Positions 1-7,613 of a stretch of 25,158 bases of DNA are shown piece by piece; position 1 is the stretch's first letter, and each line of letters starts with the position of its first letter. Location of the stretch: contig JBEVKV010000101.1 in NCBI GenBank assembly GCA_040509515.1, positions 1 through 25,158 of the forward strand. The letters run 5' to 3'. A program made the position numbers and the translations under genes. Origin of the DNA: QHXN01 sp040509515. Lineage in GTDB: Bacteria > Acidobacteriota > Blastocatellia > Pyrinomonadales > Pyrinomonadaceae. The notes below the pieces were generated by a model. That model did not search any database and was not told the origin of the DNA. It was given only the letters and a program-made list of their open reading frames with translations.

Positions 1-644
1 GGGATGACGACGCGGAACTCGGTCGGGAGGATTTCGTTCGGGTTGTTGCCGTTGCGCACGGCCATCCGCTGCGCGAGGTTGTAGAACATCTTCCGGTCGG
101 CCTCGTGCGCGTGCCGTTCGAGGAACTGCCGCAGCGGCTCGCGCCCGCGCCGCGCCGCCTCGAAAATCTCGCGCACCGAGACCTCCGGGAAGATGGCCTC
201 GGTGTCGCCGACCTGCCCGGCCTCGGTGTACATCTTCTCGACGACGGGCGACATGATGAAGATGGTCAGGATGAGCGAGATGCCCGTGATGACCTGATTG
301 GGCGGCACCTGCTGCGTCCCCAAAGCGTTGCGGAGGATGGAGAGGACGACCGAGATTTTGACGAACGACGTGAGCATGATGAGCGCGAACGGCGCGAGCG
401 CCAGCGCCCCGAGCACGACCACCATCACGACCGGGTTGGCCGTCCCCGCCCCGCCGCCGCCGCCGGATGGCCGCGCCGCCTCGCGCGCCTGCGCCGCCGC
501 CGGACGCACCGTCTCGCCCTGCTGCGCAAGCGCGTCCGGGGCTACGGTGAGCAGGGAGAGCAGCGAGAGCGCGACGAACGCGAGCAGAAGGACGCACGCG
601 CGCCGACGCCGCGAACGCCAAAACGAGCGAAGCCTCATTCTCAT
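1..644 (-). CDS. fliP: FliP, flagellar/type III export gate protein (C-terminus off window)
   Basis: FliP (SctR in secretion systems) is a membrane subunit of the export gate that passes substrates across the inner membrane. Translating the minus strand gives an Arg-rich N-terminus, a hydrophobic signal segment (about residues 14-38), a Gly/Ala linker, then the family core: a membrane segment at about 70-90, the stretch TSFVKISVVLSILRNALGTQ near 90-109 and the conserved VPPNQVI just after it, then a second hydrophobic segment. About 212 residues are visible and the C-terminal membrane segments lie beyond base 1. Two in-frame ATGs are possible: position 644, which overlaps the FliO stop as ATGA, and position 638, which is better spaced from a purine-rich AAGAAGGGGGG. 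Numbering here uses 638. The tight overlap with fliO implies translational coupling. FliP versus SctR cannot be settled from this fragment; the adjacent FliO favours FliP. Confidence 0.93.
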   Translation of the reverse strand, partial: MRMRLRSFWRSRRRRACVLLLAFVALSLLSLLTVAPDALAQQGETVRPAAAQAREAARPSGGGGGAGTANPVVMVVVLGALALAPFALIMLTSFVKISVVLSILRNALGTQQVPPNQVITGISLILTIFIMSPVVEKMYTEAGQVGDTEAIFPEVSVREIFEAARRGREPLRQFLERHAHEADRKMFYNLAQRMAVRNGNNPNEILPTEFRVVI

Positions 645-1015
645 CCCCCCTTCTTGTTCATGAGCCGCGCGAGGCGGTCGGCGAAGGCGCGCCGCGCGGC
701 CTCGACCGAAGGGCTCGGCGCAGTCCGCCGCCGCTCCAACTCTTCGGAAGCCTCCTCGGCCGACTTCGCGTCCAGCTCGCTGACGAGGTGGACGCCCGCC
801 TCCGAAGCGCCTATCAGCAGCCAGCGCCCCGCGACCTCCACGACGTAGAGGCTCTTGCGCGGGTCGAGCCCGACGCGGTCGACGACGCGCACCATGCTGT
901 TGGCCGAGCGCACCGTGGTCAGGCGCGGCAGCGCGAAGCGGAAGACGAGGTAGGCGAGCCCGCAGACGAGGCCGAGCGCCAGCATCGTCTCCAAAAGCAT
1001 CGTGACAAAGTTCAT
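641..1015 (-). CDS. fliO: FliO, flagellar export-gate assembly protein
   Basis: FliO is a small bitopic protein that helps FliP assemble into the flagellar export gate, and it is normally missing from non-flagellar type III systems. The 124-residue product has one N-terminal membrane helix (about 8-30). A compact beta-rich cytoplasmic part follows, with the family-like string RVVDRVGLDPRKSLYVVEV and then GRWLLIGASEAGVHLVSEL. The tail is charged (Glu/Arg-rich) and ends in LMNKKGG. A good Shine-Dalgarno (GGGAGGCG) sits just upstream of ATG 1015. The gene lies 24 bp after the double-SpoA gene and overlaps fliP by ATGA. Gene order and fold pattern agree, so the call is firm. Its presence is the main argument that this block derives from a flagellum rather than from an injectisome. 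Confidence 0.9.
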   Translation of the reverse strand: MNFVTMLLETMLALGLVCGLAYLVFRFALPRLTTVRSANSMVRVVDRVGLDPRKSLYVVEVAGRWLLIGASEAGVHLVSELDAKSAEEASEELERRRTAPSPSVEAARRAFADRLARLMNKKGG

Positions 1016-1039
1016 GCTTCGCCTCCCGCCCTCGCGCCT

Positions 1040-2425
1040 TCACCCGGCCAGTCGCGTGACGCGCACGCCGAGCCGCCCCTCGATGTCCACCAGTTCGCCG
1101 GTCGCCACCGGCCGGCCGTCGGCCACCAGCTCGACGGGGTCGGTCGCGCGGCAGTCGAGGTCGAGAATCTGCCCGGCGCGCAGCCGCGTCAGCTCTTCCA
1201 GACTGATGCGGCGCGCGGGCAGCTCCACGCGCACCGTCAGCAGGAGGTTGTCCAGCAGCCCCGACTCCGCGGCCGTCTCTTCGCCCAACTCGCTCTCGTC
1301 TTCCATCCGCAGCCTCCCCGCTTCGCTGACGCGCGCCTCCGACACCTCGACCTCTTCGACGAGCAGACGCAAGTTGCCCGCGCGCCCTTCGCCCGACGCC
1401 TTGCCCGCGACCGCCTCGCCCGCCACGGCCGTGCCGCTCAGCAGCACGTTGTCGCCCGCGCCCACGCGCGCGCGCAGCGTGCCGCCCGCGGCCGCTCCGC
1501 CGTCGCCCCGGTCGCCCCAACTACCGAAGACCTGCTCGACGACGACCACGTCGCCCGGCTCCAACCCTGCGAGGTCTGCCGTGCCGACCTCGGTCTCGCC
1601 GACCAGCACGGAGAGCCGCGCGCCCGCGCATAACTTTTCGTAGCGCGCGACCCCGGCCGCGCCTTCGTCGCCGCGCGCCAGCAGGGGCGAGCGCATCTCG
1701 TCGAGCGCGGCCAGAACCTCCGGGCCGTAGACGAGTCGGACGACCCCGGCCGCCGTGCCCAGTCGCGCGCGCACAGTCGTCACGACGGCTCGCCCGCCGC
1801 CCGCGTCGCCCGCGTCGCCCGCCACGGCTTCGAGTCGGAAGAGGGGCTCGCCCGCCTCTTCGTTCAAGGCGGAGAGCAGTTGCGCGCAGAAGAATTCGAG
1901 GACGGCGCGCTCGGCCGTCGAGAGGGCGCGCGGCGCGTCCGCCGCCGAGCCGTCGCCGCCGAGCATGAGGTCTACGACCGCCGACGCGAAGGCCGCCTCG
2001 ACCACCAGCACGGCGCGCGCCTCCCACGGCTCGACGACCACGCGGACGAAGGCGCGCGGCGACCCCGCGCCGGCGGATGAAAGGTCTTCCTCGCGCGTCT
2101 CAAGGATGTCGAAGGCGACCCGTCCGGCGTCGGCGTTCGTGAGCCGCCCGGCGACGCGCGCGAGCGCCGCGCCGGCCGCCGCCGAGAGCGACGCGGGCAC
2201 GGCCGCGAGCATCGACGAGAGACGCGCCTCCTCGCGCGAGACCTTCGGCAGCGACGTGTCCCACCGGGTTGCGCGCGCGGGCTCGCCGGCGGGGGCGAGC
2301 CGGTCGCCGGCCGCGCCCTTCCCCGAAGCGCCGGGGCCGCCCGCGAAGAGGTCTACGGCGAAAGGGTCTACGGCCGGAGCCGGCTCGACCTCGTCCGCAC
2401 GCAATGTGTTCGCGTCTGTCTTCAT
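1040..2425 (-). CDS. FliM/FliN- or SctQ-like C-ring protein with two SpoA domains
   Basis: This 461-residue protein probably forms the cytoplasmic ring (C-ring or sorting platform) under the export gate. It has a disordered Ala/Pro/Gly-rich N-terminus (1-60). A middle region (100-200) includes LMLGGDGS and LSTAERAVLEFFCAQLL, which resembles the FliM/SctQ middle segment. A first SpoA domain lies at about 268-335 (LSVLVGETEVGTADLAGLEP). A Gly/Ala/Glu-rich linker precedes a second, clearer SpoA domain at 394-461 (VELPARRISLEELTRLRAGQ, then LDLDC, ending GRLGVRVTRLAG). One chain therefore carries what flagella usually split between FliM and FliN, the arrangement typical of SctQ/YscQ. It starts at ATG 2425 without an obvious Shine-Dalgarno, 48 bp after the fliK-like gene, and runs into fliO. 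I see no separate fliM or fliN in the window. Confidence 0.8.
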   Translation of the reverse strand: MKTDANTLRADEVEPAPAVDPFAVDLFAGGPGASGKGAAGDRLAPAGEPARATRWDTSLPKVSREEARLSSMLAAVPASLSAAAGAALARVAGRLTNADAGRVAFDILETREEDLSSAGAGSPRAFVRVVVEPWEARAVLVVEAAFASAVVDLMLGGDGSAADAPRALSTAERAVLEFFCAQLLSALNEEAGEPLFRLEAVAGDAGDAGGGRAVVTTVRARLGTAAGVVRLVYGPEVLAALDEMRSPLLARGDEGAAGVARYEKLCAGARLSVLVGETEVGTADLAGLEPGDVVVVEQVFGSWGDRGDGGAAAGGTLRARVGAGDNVLLSGTAVAGEAVAGKASGEGRAGNLRLLVEEVEVSEARVSEAGRLRMEDESELGEETAAESGLLDNLLLTVRVELPARRISLEELTRLRAGQILDLDCRATDPVELVADGRPVATGELVDIEGRLGVRVTRLAG

Positions 2426-2473
2426 CGGAGACTGCCGGCCGCCGCCGCACGGAGGCCGCGGAGTCCGGCGGGT

Positions 2474-3313
2474 TTAAGCGCGGTAGGTGTTCGCCGCGTC
2501 GCCCTCTTCGTCTTCAGCCGGCGCGTCCGTCGCCGAAGCGTCCGACACGTCGGCCTGCGCGCCACGCGTCTCGACGGCGGTTTGAGAAAGGTCTCCGCGC
2601 GCGCCCGAGCCGAAGCCGCCCGGCGAGTCGCCGCCCGCCTCGACGCTCGTGCGCAGCGCCGCGAGGTTGACGCCACGACCGCGCAGCAGCTCGGCCAGCT
2701 CGGAGGCGCGCGCGTCGAGCTGCGAGCGGACGCGCTCGCTGGCGGCGATGAACTCGGCCGTCACGCGCCCCGCGCCGTCCGAGCTGAGTTTGACCTTCAG
2801 GCCATCGAGCACCGAGCGGCGCAGCTCGATGGTCACGACGTGTCGGCCGCCGTCGGCGATTTGCGAGCGGACGGCCGAGACGATTCTTTCGAGGTCGGCG
2901 ACGTGCAGGATGGAGCGCGCGGCCGTCGCGTCGCCGGTGACGTTCGTCTCGCGCAGCGCGGCGCGGTGCTCGAAGCCTCCGCCGCGCCCGTCGCCCGCGT
3001 TGTCCGAGCCGCCGCCCTCGCGCTCTTCGCGGCGTTGGGCGGAACCGTCGTGCTCGGCGCGCTCGGCATCGCGCGAGACGCGGCGGTCGCCCTCGCCCGA
3101 CTCGTCTTCGCGCGCCTCAGGGCGCGACGCCACCTCGTCGAAGACGCTGGCGAAGTCGCGCTCGGACGCCGCTCCGCTCTCGGCCGCGTCGCCCGCGTCG
3201 GCCGCGTCGTGTGAGCGCGTCGCGTTGGTCGAGACTTGACCGCGCCTCGCGGGCGCGCGGTTCGTCTCCGTGGTCGGTCTCAACGGCAGGGGGTTAGCAG
3301 GTGGAATCTTCAT
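2474..3313 (-). CDS. fliK: FliK-like hook/needle-length control protein
   Basis: FliK (SctP in injectisomes) is an exported ruler that stops rod/hook or needle growth and switches substrate class. The 279-residue product shows the usual build: a long low-complexity, Ala/Glu/Arg/Asp-rich N-terminal half (1-130) and a compact domain at about 140-226. That domain matches the flagellar hook-length C-terminal pattern, with VTIELRRSVLDGLKVKLSSD, GRVTAEFIAASERVRSQL and LAELLRGRGVNLAALRTSVE. The tail is acidic and disordered. It is shorter than a typical flagellar FliK (about 400 residues). A strong Shine-Dalgarno (AAAGGAGC, with a second copy upstream) precedes ATG 3313. The position just upstream of the SpoA protein fits the fliJ-K-(M/N)-O-P and the sctO-P-Q-R orders equally. 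Family membership rests on pattern and context. Confidence 0.72.
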   Translation of the reverse strand: MKIPPANPLPLRPTTETNRAPARRGQVSTNATRSHDAADAGDAAESGAASERDFASVFDEVASRPEAREDESGEGDRRVSRDAERAEHDGSAQRREEREGGGSDNAGDGRGGGFEHRAALRETNVTGDATAARSILHVADLERIVSAVRSQIADGGRHVVTIELRRSVLDGLKVKLSSDGAGRVTAEFIAASERVRSQLDARASELAELLRGRGVNLAALRTSVEAGGDSPGGFGSGARGDLSQTAVETRGAQADVSDASATDAPAEDEEGDAANTYRA

Positions 3314-3363
3314 CGCTTCCGCTCCTTTCGCGGCTCCTTTCGGGGAGCGCCGCCGTCCCGTGC

Positions 3364-4788
3364 TCAGTTCATCTTCTTGAGTTTGTCGGCCGCGTCGTCG
3401 GCCATCTCCCGCGCGCGCTTGCGGTTGATGACCGTGCCCTGCAGGTCGAGCGCGAGCGCGCGCTCGAACGCCTCCATCGCGGCTCCGTACTCGCGCAGCT
3501 TCTGCATCACCTCGCCGAACTTGTAGTGCGCGAGCGCGGACTTCGGGTCGAGTTCGGTCGCCTTGCGGTAAGACTGCGAGGCGCTGAGCGGCTGTTCGAG
3601 CCCGACGTAGCAGTCGCCGATCTCGACGTAAACGTCGGCGGTCGGCCGCGCCGCGGCCACGTCCTGAAACTCCTTGAGCGCCTGCGCCCAGCGCTTCCGC
3701 TTCTTGAGGTCGCGCGCGGCCGTGAGCCCCGTGTCGGCCGGCAGCGGCTGGCCGAAGCTCTTCGCGCGGTTGTAGTACTGCGCGGCCTCCTTCGACTTGT
3801 TCTGTTTGGTCAGCGCGTCGCCCATCCCGCGGTAGGCGAGCGCAAGCTCGGAGTTGACGTTGACGGCCTGCGCGAAAGCCTTGAACGCCTCGGCCGGCTG
3901 GTTGGTGGCGAGGTAGGCGCTGCCGAGCCCGTAGTGCGCGAGCGCCAGCGCCGGGTCGGCCAGCGCCGCCTGCTTGAAGGCGACGAGCGCCGAGGCGAAG
4001 TCTCCGGCGAGGAAGGCGACCTGCCCGTCGGCGGCGAGAGCGCGCGCCTTGAGCTGCGAGTTGGCCGGGTCTTTTTCGAGCGCGGCGTTCGTACGCTCGC
4101 GCAGCGCCTTCCAGTCGTCCGCGCTGACGCCCTCGGTCTCCTTCACGTCGAGGAAGCGTTTGATGAGCGCGTCGGCGTCGGCCAAAGGGTCTGCGGGCGG
4201 CCCGGCGGCCTCCTCGGGCGTGGGCGAGGGCGCGGGCGAGGGCGGCTTCTGCTCGTCATCCTCCTTCTTGACGACGACGGGCATGGCGAGGCTGATCGTC
4301 ACGTCGTTGGGGCCGCCCGAGCGGACTTCGAGTCGCCCACGCTGAATGCGGTAGCCGGGGCGGCTGGCGATGACGCTGTACGTCCCGCGCGGGAGCCGCC
4401 ATGTGAGCTTGCCGTCGGCGTCCGTATTGCCGAGCGGCTGCGTCGGGGCGGAGTTGCCGACCCCGAGCAGGATTTTCGCGTCGGGGATGTCGGTCTTGAT
4501 GGTGACCTCGTAGGTCGGGGCGGCCGGGCGCGGCGGCCTGACCGGGCCGGGCTTGCGCGGGGGCGTCGAGGCCGGTTTGGCTTCGCCCTCGCCGTTGGCC
4601 TTCTTCTCGACCTCGTCGGCGATGTTCGGCTTCGGGGTCTGCGTGGGGACGGGCGTCCCGTGCGCGGCGGCGCTCGACTGCGCGCTTCCCGTAAAGATGA
4701 CGACGGCGACGAGCGTGAGCACGGCGCAGGCCCCCGCCGCGACGCCCGAAGGCGTGCGAACCTGCTGTTCGGGGTTTGCCCTTTTCAT
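3364..4788 (-). CDS. PEGA-like/TPR protein, membrane-anchored (paralogue A)
   Basis: This is a 474-residue protein of unknown function. An N-terminal hydrophobic segment (about 14-34) is a signal peptide or anchor. It is followed by a Pro/Lys-rich linker carrying PKPNIADEV. A PEGA/carboxypeptidase-regulatory-like beta domain lies at about 93-168 (GKLTWRLPRGTYSVIASRPG). A second Pro-rich linker leads to TPR-type helical repeats at about 248-450 (HYGLGSAYLATNQPAEAFKA, YVEIGDCYVGLEQPLSASQS, HYKFGEVMQKLREYGAAMEA). The tail is Lys/Arg-rich. Its closest relative here is the next gene upstream, which has the same domain order. It probably acts at the outer face of the inner membrane or in the periplasm as a protein-binding scaffold (inference). 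No clear Shine-Dalgarno is seen, and a GC hairpin (4802-4817) lies just before ATG 4788. It sits inside the export block, 50 bp from fliK. Confidence 0.8.
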   Translation of the reverse strand: MKRANPEQQVRTPSGVAAGACAVLTLVAVVIFTGSAQSSAAAHGTPVPTQTPKPNIADEVEKKANGEGEAKPASTPPRKPGPVRPPRPAAPTYEVTIKTDIPDAKILLGVGNSAPTQPLGNTDADGKLTWRLPRGTYSVIASRPGYRIQRGRLEVRSGGPNDVTISLAMPVVVKKEDDEQKPPSPAPSPTPEEAAGPPADPLADADALIKRFLDVKETEGVSADDWKALRERTNAALEKDPANSQLKARALAADGQVAFLAGDFASALVAFKQAALADPALALAHYGLGSAYLATNQPAEAFKAFAQAVNVNSELALAYRGMGDALTKQNKSKEAAQYYNRAKSFGQPLPADTGLTAARDLKKRKRWAQALKEFQDVAAARPTADVYVEIGDCYVGLEQPLSASQSYRKATELDPKSALAHYKFGEVMQKLREYGAAMEAFERALALDLQGTVINRKRAREMADDAADKLKKMN

Positions 4789-4801
4789 GACGGCGACACC
4801 G

Positions 4802-4817
4802 GGCGGCGATTGCCGCC
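4802..4817 (-). promoter_or_regulatory. GC stem-loop just upstream of PEGA-TPR paralogue A
   Basis: GGCGGC and GCCGCC form a perfect 6-bp stem with a 4-base loop (4808-4811). In the minus-strand transcript it ends about 13 bases before the start codon at 4788, where a Shine-Dalgarno would be expected but none is evident. It could modulate initiation, or it could be chance in very GC-rich DNA. Confidence 0.35.
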
Positions 4818-4926
4818 TCCGCCACGCGGCGGGGGCCGTCGCCCGCTCCTTTATCAGTTTTACCGCAACCGGTCTTAAATCAGTCTTGCCGCGAATCTTT
4901 CCGGGGAGACTTGGAAGGCCCGGCCC

Positions 4927-6315
4927 TCATCTCGCGCCCCGCACCTTCGCGGCGGCCTTGTTCGCCAGATCGCGCGCGCGCCCGCGGTCGATGAGCGCGC
5001 CGGCCGGGTCGAGCGCGAGCGCGCGCTCGAAGGCTTCGGCGGCCGCCGCGTACTCGCGCTGCGCGTAGGCCAGTTCGCCGAACTTGAAGTGCGCCGGGGC
5101 CGACTTCGGGTCGAGTTCCAGCGCGCGCCGGTAGGCGGGCGCGGCGCTCAAGGGCTGCCCGAGTCCGACGTAGGCGTCGCCGATGCCGACGAAGACCTCG
5201 GCCGTCGGGCTCGTCTTCGAGACCTCCGAAAGCTCCCTGAGCGCCTCCGACCAGCGGCGCTCTTTCAGGAGGATGCGCGCGGCGACCTGTCTCGTGTTGG
5301 CCGAAGTATAGCCCAGGACGCGCGCGCGCTCGTAATAGCGGAGCGCCTCGCGGTTCTTGTTCTGCCGCGCCGACACGTCGCCCGACCCCCTGTAGGCCAT
5401 CGCGAGCTGCGGGCTCAGCTCGGCCGCGTGCTCGTAGGCGCGCGCCGCCTCGCCGAGCCGGTTGTAGCCGAGGTAGGCGTTGCCGAGCCCGTAGTAGGCG
5501 AGCGCCGACGAAGGGAGCCTGAGCGCCGCCGCGTTGAAGTCGGCGATGGCGCCCGGGTAGTCGCCGCGCAGGTAGGCCACCTGCCCGCGCGCGAAGAGCG
5601 CCTGCGCCTCGGTCTGCGGGTCGAGCGGGTTGGCGGCGAAGGCGGCGGCCGTCTCGCTCAGCGCCGACTGCCACTCGGCGGTCGTCACGCCGTCGGTCTG
5701 CTTCGGGTCGAGGTAGCGCCTGAAAACGTCGCCGGCGCTCGCGGCCGTCGGGCCGGACGGGGAGAAGGGGGAGTTGGCCGCGACCGAAAGGTTGATGACG
5801 AAGGTCGTGCTGCCCGGCCGCACGTCTATCTGCCGGCGCTCGATGCGCGAGCCGGGGCGGCTGGCCGTGACGGTGTAGGTGCCGCGCGGCATCCGCGCGA
5901 CGAGCCGCCCGTCCCGCCCGGAACGCCCGAGCCTCTGCATCCCCGCCTGCCCCGCGTTGACGAAAACGTCGGCGTCTGCCAGCCCCGTGTGGAAGGTCAC
6001 TTCGAGCGGCGGCACGGCGGCCGTCGCGGGTCGCGGCGTCGCGGGCGAACGGCCGCGGCGCGGGGCCGGACGCCCCTCGTTCGCGGGCTTCGGCGTCGTG
6101 CGTTCCGTGCTTTTCTTCTTGCCCTCCACGTCGCCCGCGATGTTCGGCTTCGACTGCCCGAGCGCGCGCGCACAGGGGAAGGCGGCGCAGCAGAGCGCGG
6201 CGAGCAGCAGCAGGAGCGCGGGCGAAGGATTCCGAAGGGAAGGACGCGTGCGGCGTCGGCGTCGCGGCGTGGCGGCGTGCGTGAGCGCGTCGGATTGGTA
6301 AAGCTTCTCTCTCAT
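4927..6315 (-). CDS. PEGA-like/TPR protein, membrane-anchored (paralogue B)
   Basis: This protein is a paralogue of the next gene, with the same order: hydrophobic N-terminal segment, QSKPNIAGDVEGKKKS motif (compare PKPNIADEVEKKA in paralogue A), basic/Pro linker, PEGA-like beta domain (GRLVARMPRGTYTVTASRPG), then TPR repeats to the C-terminus (YYGLGNAYLGYNRLGEAARA, FVGIGDAYVGLGQPLSAAPA, HFKFGELAYAQREYAAAAEA). Two ATGs are possible. The one at 6330 has no Shine-Dalgarno. The one at 6315 (MREKLYQSD, 462 residues) has GGAG nine bases upstream and is preferred. That GGAG lies inside a 12-bp inverted repeat (6321-6359). Function is unknown, and a scaffold role in the envelope is inference. The pair looks like a local tandem duplication that has diverged considerably. 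Confidence 0.8.
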   Translation of the reverse strand: MREKLYQSDALTHAATPRRRRRTRPSLRNPSPALLLLLAALCCAAFPCARALGQSKPNIAGDVEGKKKSTERTTPKPANEGRPAPRRGRSPATPRPATAAVPPLEVTFHTGLADADVFVNAGQAGMQRLGRSGRDGRLVARMPRGTYTVTASRPGSRIERRQIDVRPGSTTFVINLSVAANSPFSPSGPTAASAGDVFRRYLDPKQTDGVTTAEWQSALSETAAAFAANPLDPQTEAQALFARGQVAYLRGDYPGAIADFNAAALRLPSSALAYYGLGNAYLGYNRLGEAARAYEHAAELSPQLAMAYRGSGDVSARQNKNREALRYYERARVLGYTSANTRQVAARILLKERRWSEALRELSEVSKTSPTAEVFVGIGDAYVGLGQPLSAAPAYRRALELDPKSAPAHFKFGELAYAQREYAAAAEAFERALALDPAGALIDRGRARDLANKAAAKVRGAR

Positions 6316-6320
6316 CTTAA

Positions 6321-6359
6321 ATAACTCCATTGGGTCGGTCTGACTTTCAATAGAGTTAT
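6321..6359 (-). promoter_or_regulatory. 12-bp inverted repeat covering the likely RBS of paralogue B
   Basis: The arms ATAACTCCATTG (6321-6332) and CAATAGAGTTAT (6348-6359) are reverse complements except for one base, with a 15-base loop. In the minus-strand transcript the downstream arm contains the GGAG that best serves ATG 6315, so the hairpin could hide the ribosome binding site. It lies about 45 bases after the stop of the SUMF1-like gene. There is no trailing U tract, which argues against a terminator. It could also be a protein operator. Confidence 0.5.
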
Positions 6360-6403
6360 CCTCGCGCGGCCGTCGTAGGTTTCCTCGCGCGCCGCCGGAC
6401 GAC

Positions 6404-7354
6404 TCAGGGCGCGGGCGGCTTCGCCGCGCTCTCGGGGCGGACGACGACGTAGCGGAAGCCGAGGCGCGCAGAGCCCTTGTCCTCGCGCACTTCGTAGCGC
6501 GCCGTCGCCGAGACGAAGGCGCGCGGCTCTGTGGCCGCGCCGCCGCGTATGACGCGAAGCCTCGCGCCGTCTTCGGACTTCGGCCGCCCCTCGTTGTCCG
6601 CGGCCTCGTCTTCGACCCACTCCCAGACGTTGCCGGCCATGTCGTGAGCGCCGTAGGGCGAGCGCCCGGCCGGGTAGCTCTTGACGGCGCGGACGCGCCC
6701 GCCGGTCTCGGTCGAGGCGGCGGCGCGCGCGTCCCACTCGTCGCCCCACGGGAACTTGAGATTCTGCGTCCCGCGCGCGGCCAACTCCCACTCGGCCTCC
6801 GTCGGGAGACGCACGGTCACGCCGAGCTTGCCCGAGAGCCACTGGCAGTAGTCGGCCGCCTCCTGCCAAGTGACGCCCGAGACGGGTTCGAGCGCCGCGC
6901 CGGCCGGGAACTCGCCTTCGCGCCAGTGCGAGGGCGCGGGCCGACCCGTGTCTTTCAGGTACTCGCGATACTGTTCGTTGGTCGTCTCGGTCTCGGCGAT
7001 GAAGAAGGGTTTGACGATGACACGGCGCAGCGGGAAGCCGGTGCCCTCGCCGCCGAGCGTCACCTCGCCGCCGGGGACGGGCAGCTCGCCGGCGGGCGCG
7101 GTCTCGGAACTCGCGGCCGGGGCCGAGGGCGCGGCGGGAGTCGTCTCGGGCGTCGCCTGCGCGGGCTGACTCTGTCTCAACTCGGAGGCGCGCTCGGGCT
7201 CCTCGCGCTCGTGCGTGCCGAAGAGGAGCCAGCCGCCGTAACCGAGGACGACGGCCGTGACGAAGCAGACGAGACCCGCCACCGTGATGGGCACGAGGCG
7301 CGACTCGTCCGCGCCGGCCTTGTTGTTCGCGCTGAGGCGAGGACGTTCGGGCAT
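6404..7354 (-). CDS. Membrane-anchored FGE-sulfatase/SUMF1-fold protein, catalytic Cys absent
   Basis: This is a 316-residue protein. It has a short cytoplasmic N-terminus, one membrane helix (about 21-45), a Pro/Ala/Thr/Glu linker and a full SUMF1 (formylglycine-generating-enzyme-type) domain at about 95-306. Family hallmarks in order are ETETTNEQYREYL, PVSGVTWQEAADYCQWLSGK, VRLPTEAEWELAARG, FPWGDEW, YGAHDMAGNVWEWVED, RVIRGGA and LGFRYVV. True FGE enzymes carry a cysteine pair near the end, the second as GFRC. Here that place is Tyr302 and no cysteine lies nearby, so sulfatase activation is unlikely. Many SUMF1-fold proteins are binding or C-type-lectin-like modules, and this is probably one (inference). 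A good Shine-Dalgarno (GAAGGTGG) precedes ATG 7354. The gene is first in a transcription unit headed by a clear promoter at about 7471-7500. Confidence 0.9.
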   Translation of the reverse strand: MPERPRLSANNKAGADESRLVPITVAGLVCFVTAVVLGYGGWLLFGTHEREEPERASELRQSQPAQATPETTPAAPSAPAASSETAPAGELPVPGGEVTLGGEGTGFPLRRVIVKPFFIAETETTNEQYREYLKDTGRPAPSHWREGEFPAGAALEPVSGVTWQEAADYCQWLSGKLGVTVRLPTEAEWELAARGTQNLKFPWGDEWDARAAASTETGGRVRAVKSYPAGRSPYGAHDMAGNVWEWVEDEAADNEGRPKSEDGARLRVIRGGAATEPRAFVSATARYEVREDKGSARLGFRYVVVRPESAAKPPAP

Positions 7355-7470
7355 AAGACCACCTTCGCCGTCCGAGAAAGCTTCGCGGCGGAAGAGTCAC
7401 CACAGCCTGCGTGTGTCTCCGCGCCGCGTCCTGAAAACTAAAAGCGTTTGTCCGGTAGTGTGCTGAGGGG

Positions 7471-7500
7471 ATTATAGCCGCGCGGTACGCGGGGGGGCAA
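7471..7500 (-). promoter_or_regulatory. Sigma-70-type promoter for the SUMF1/PEGA-TPR/fliK/SpoA/fliO/fliP unit
   Basis: On the minus strand a perfect TATAAT (-10, bases 7476-7471) follows TTGCCC (-35, bases 7500-7495, 4 of 6 matches) with an 18-bp spacer. Transcription would start near 7464, leaving a leader of about 110 bases before ATG 7354. A perfect consensus -10 is conspicuous in DNA this rich in G and C. Confidence 0.6.
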
Positions 7501-7518
7501 CAGTTGTCACGCTTGGGG

Positions 7519-7536
7519 AATTTTCCGACGAAAATT
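7519..7536. promoter_or_regulatory. AT palindrome upstream of the 7471-7500 promoter
   Basis: AATTTTC (7519-7525) and GAAAATT (7530-7536) are perfect inverted arms around CGAC. The element sits roughly 20 bp upstream of the -35 box, where an activator or UP-like element would bind. It is also about 80 bases past the fliJ stop but has no U tract and a weak AT stem, so a terminator is less likely. Confidence 0.35.
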
Positions 7537-7613
7537 TTGCTGTCGCAGACAATCCCCCGCGCCACAGGCTCTTAAGGATTCGACGCGCCGCCCGCGCGAT
7601 TTCACCCGCCGGT

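Noticed and set aside
3301..4878. 525-residue plus-strand frame over PEGA-TPR paralogue A
   Set aside because: It is Arg/Leu/Val-rich with no domain. The minus-strand frame has a membrane segment, PEGA and TPR repeats shared with its neighbour.
7519..7600. Rho-independent terminator after fliJ
   Set aside because: The AATTTTC/GAAAATT stem is AT-rich and not followed by a U tract on the minus strand. It is better explained as a site upstream of the adjacent promoter.
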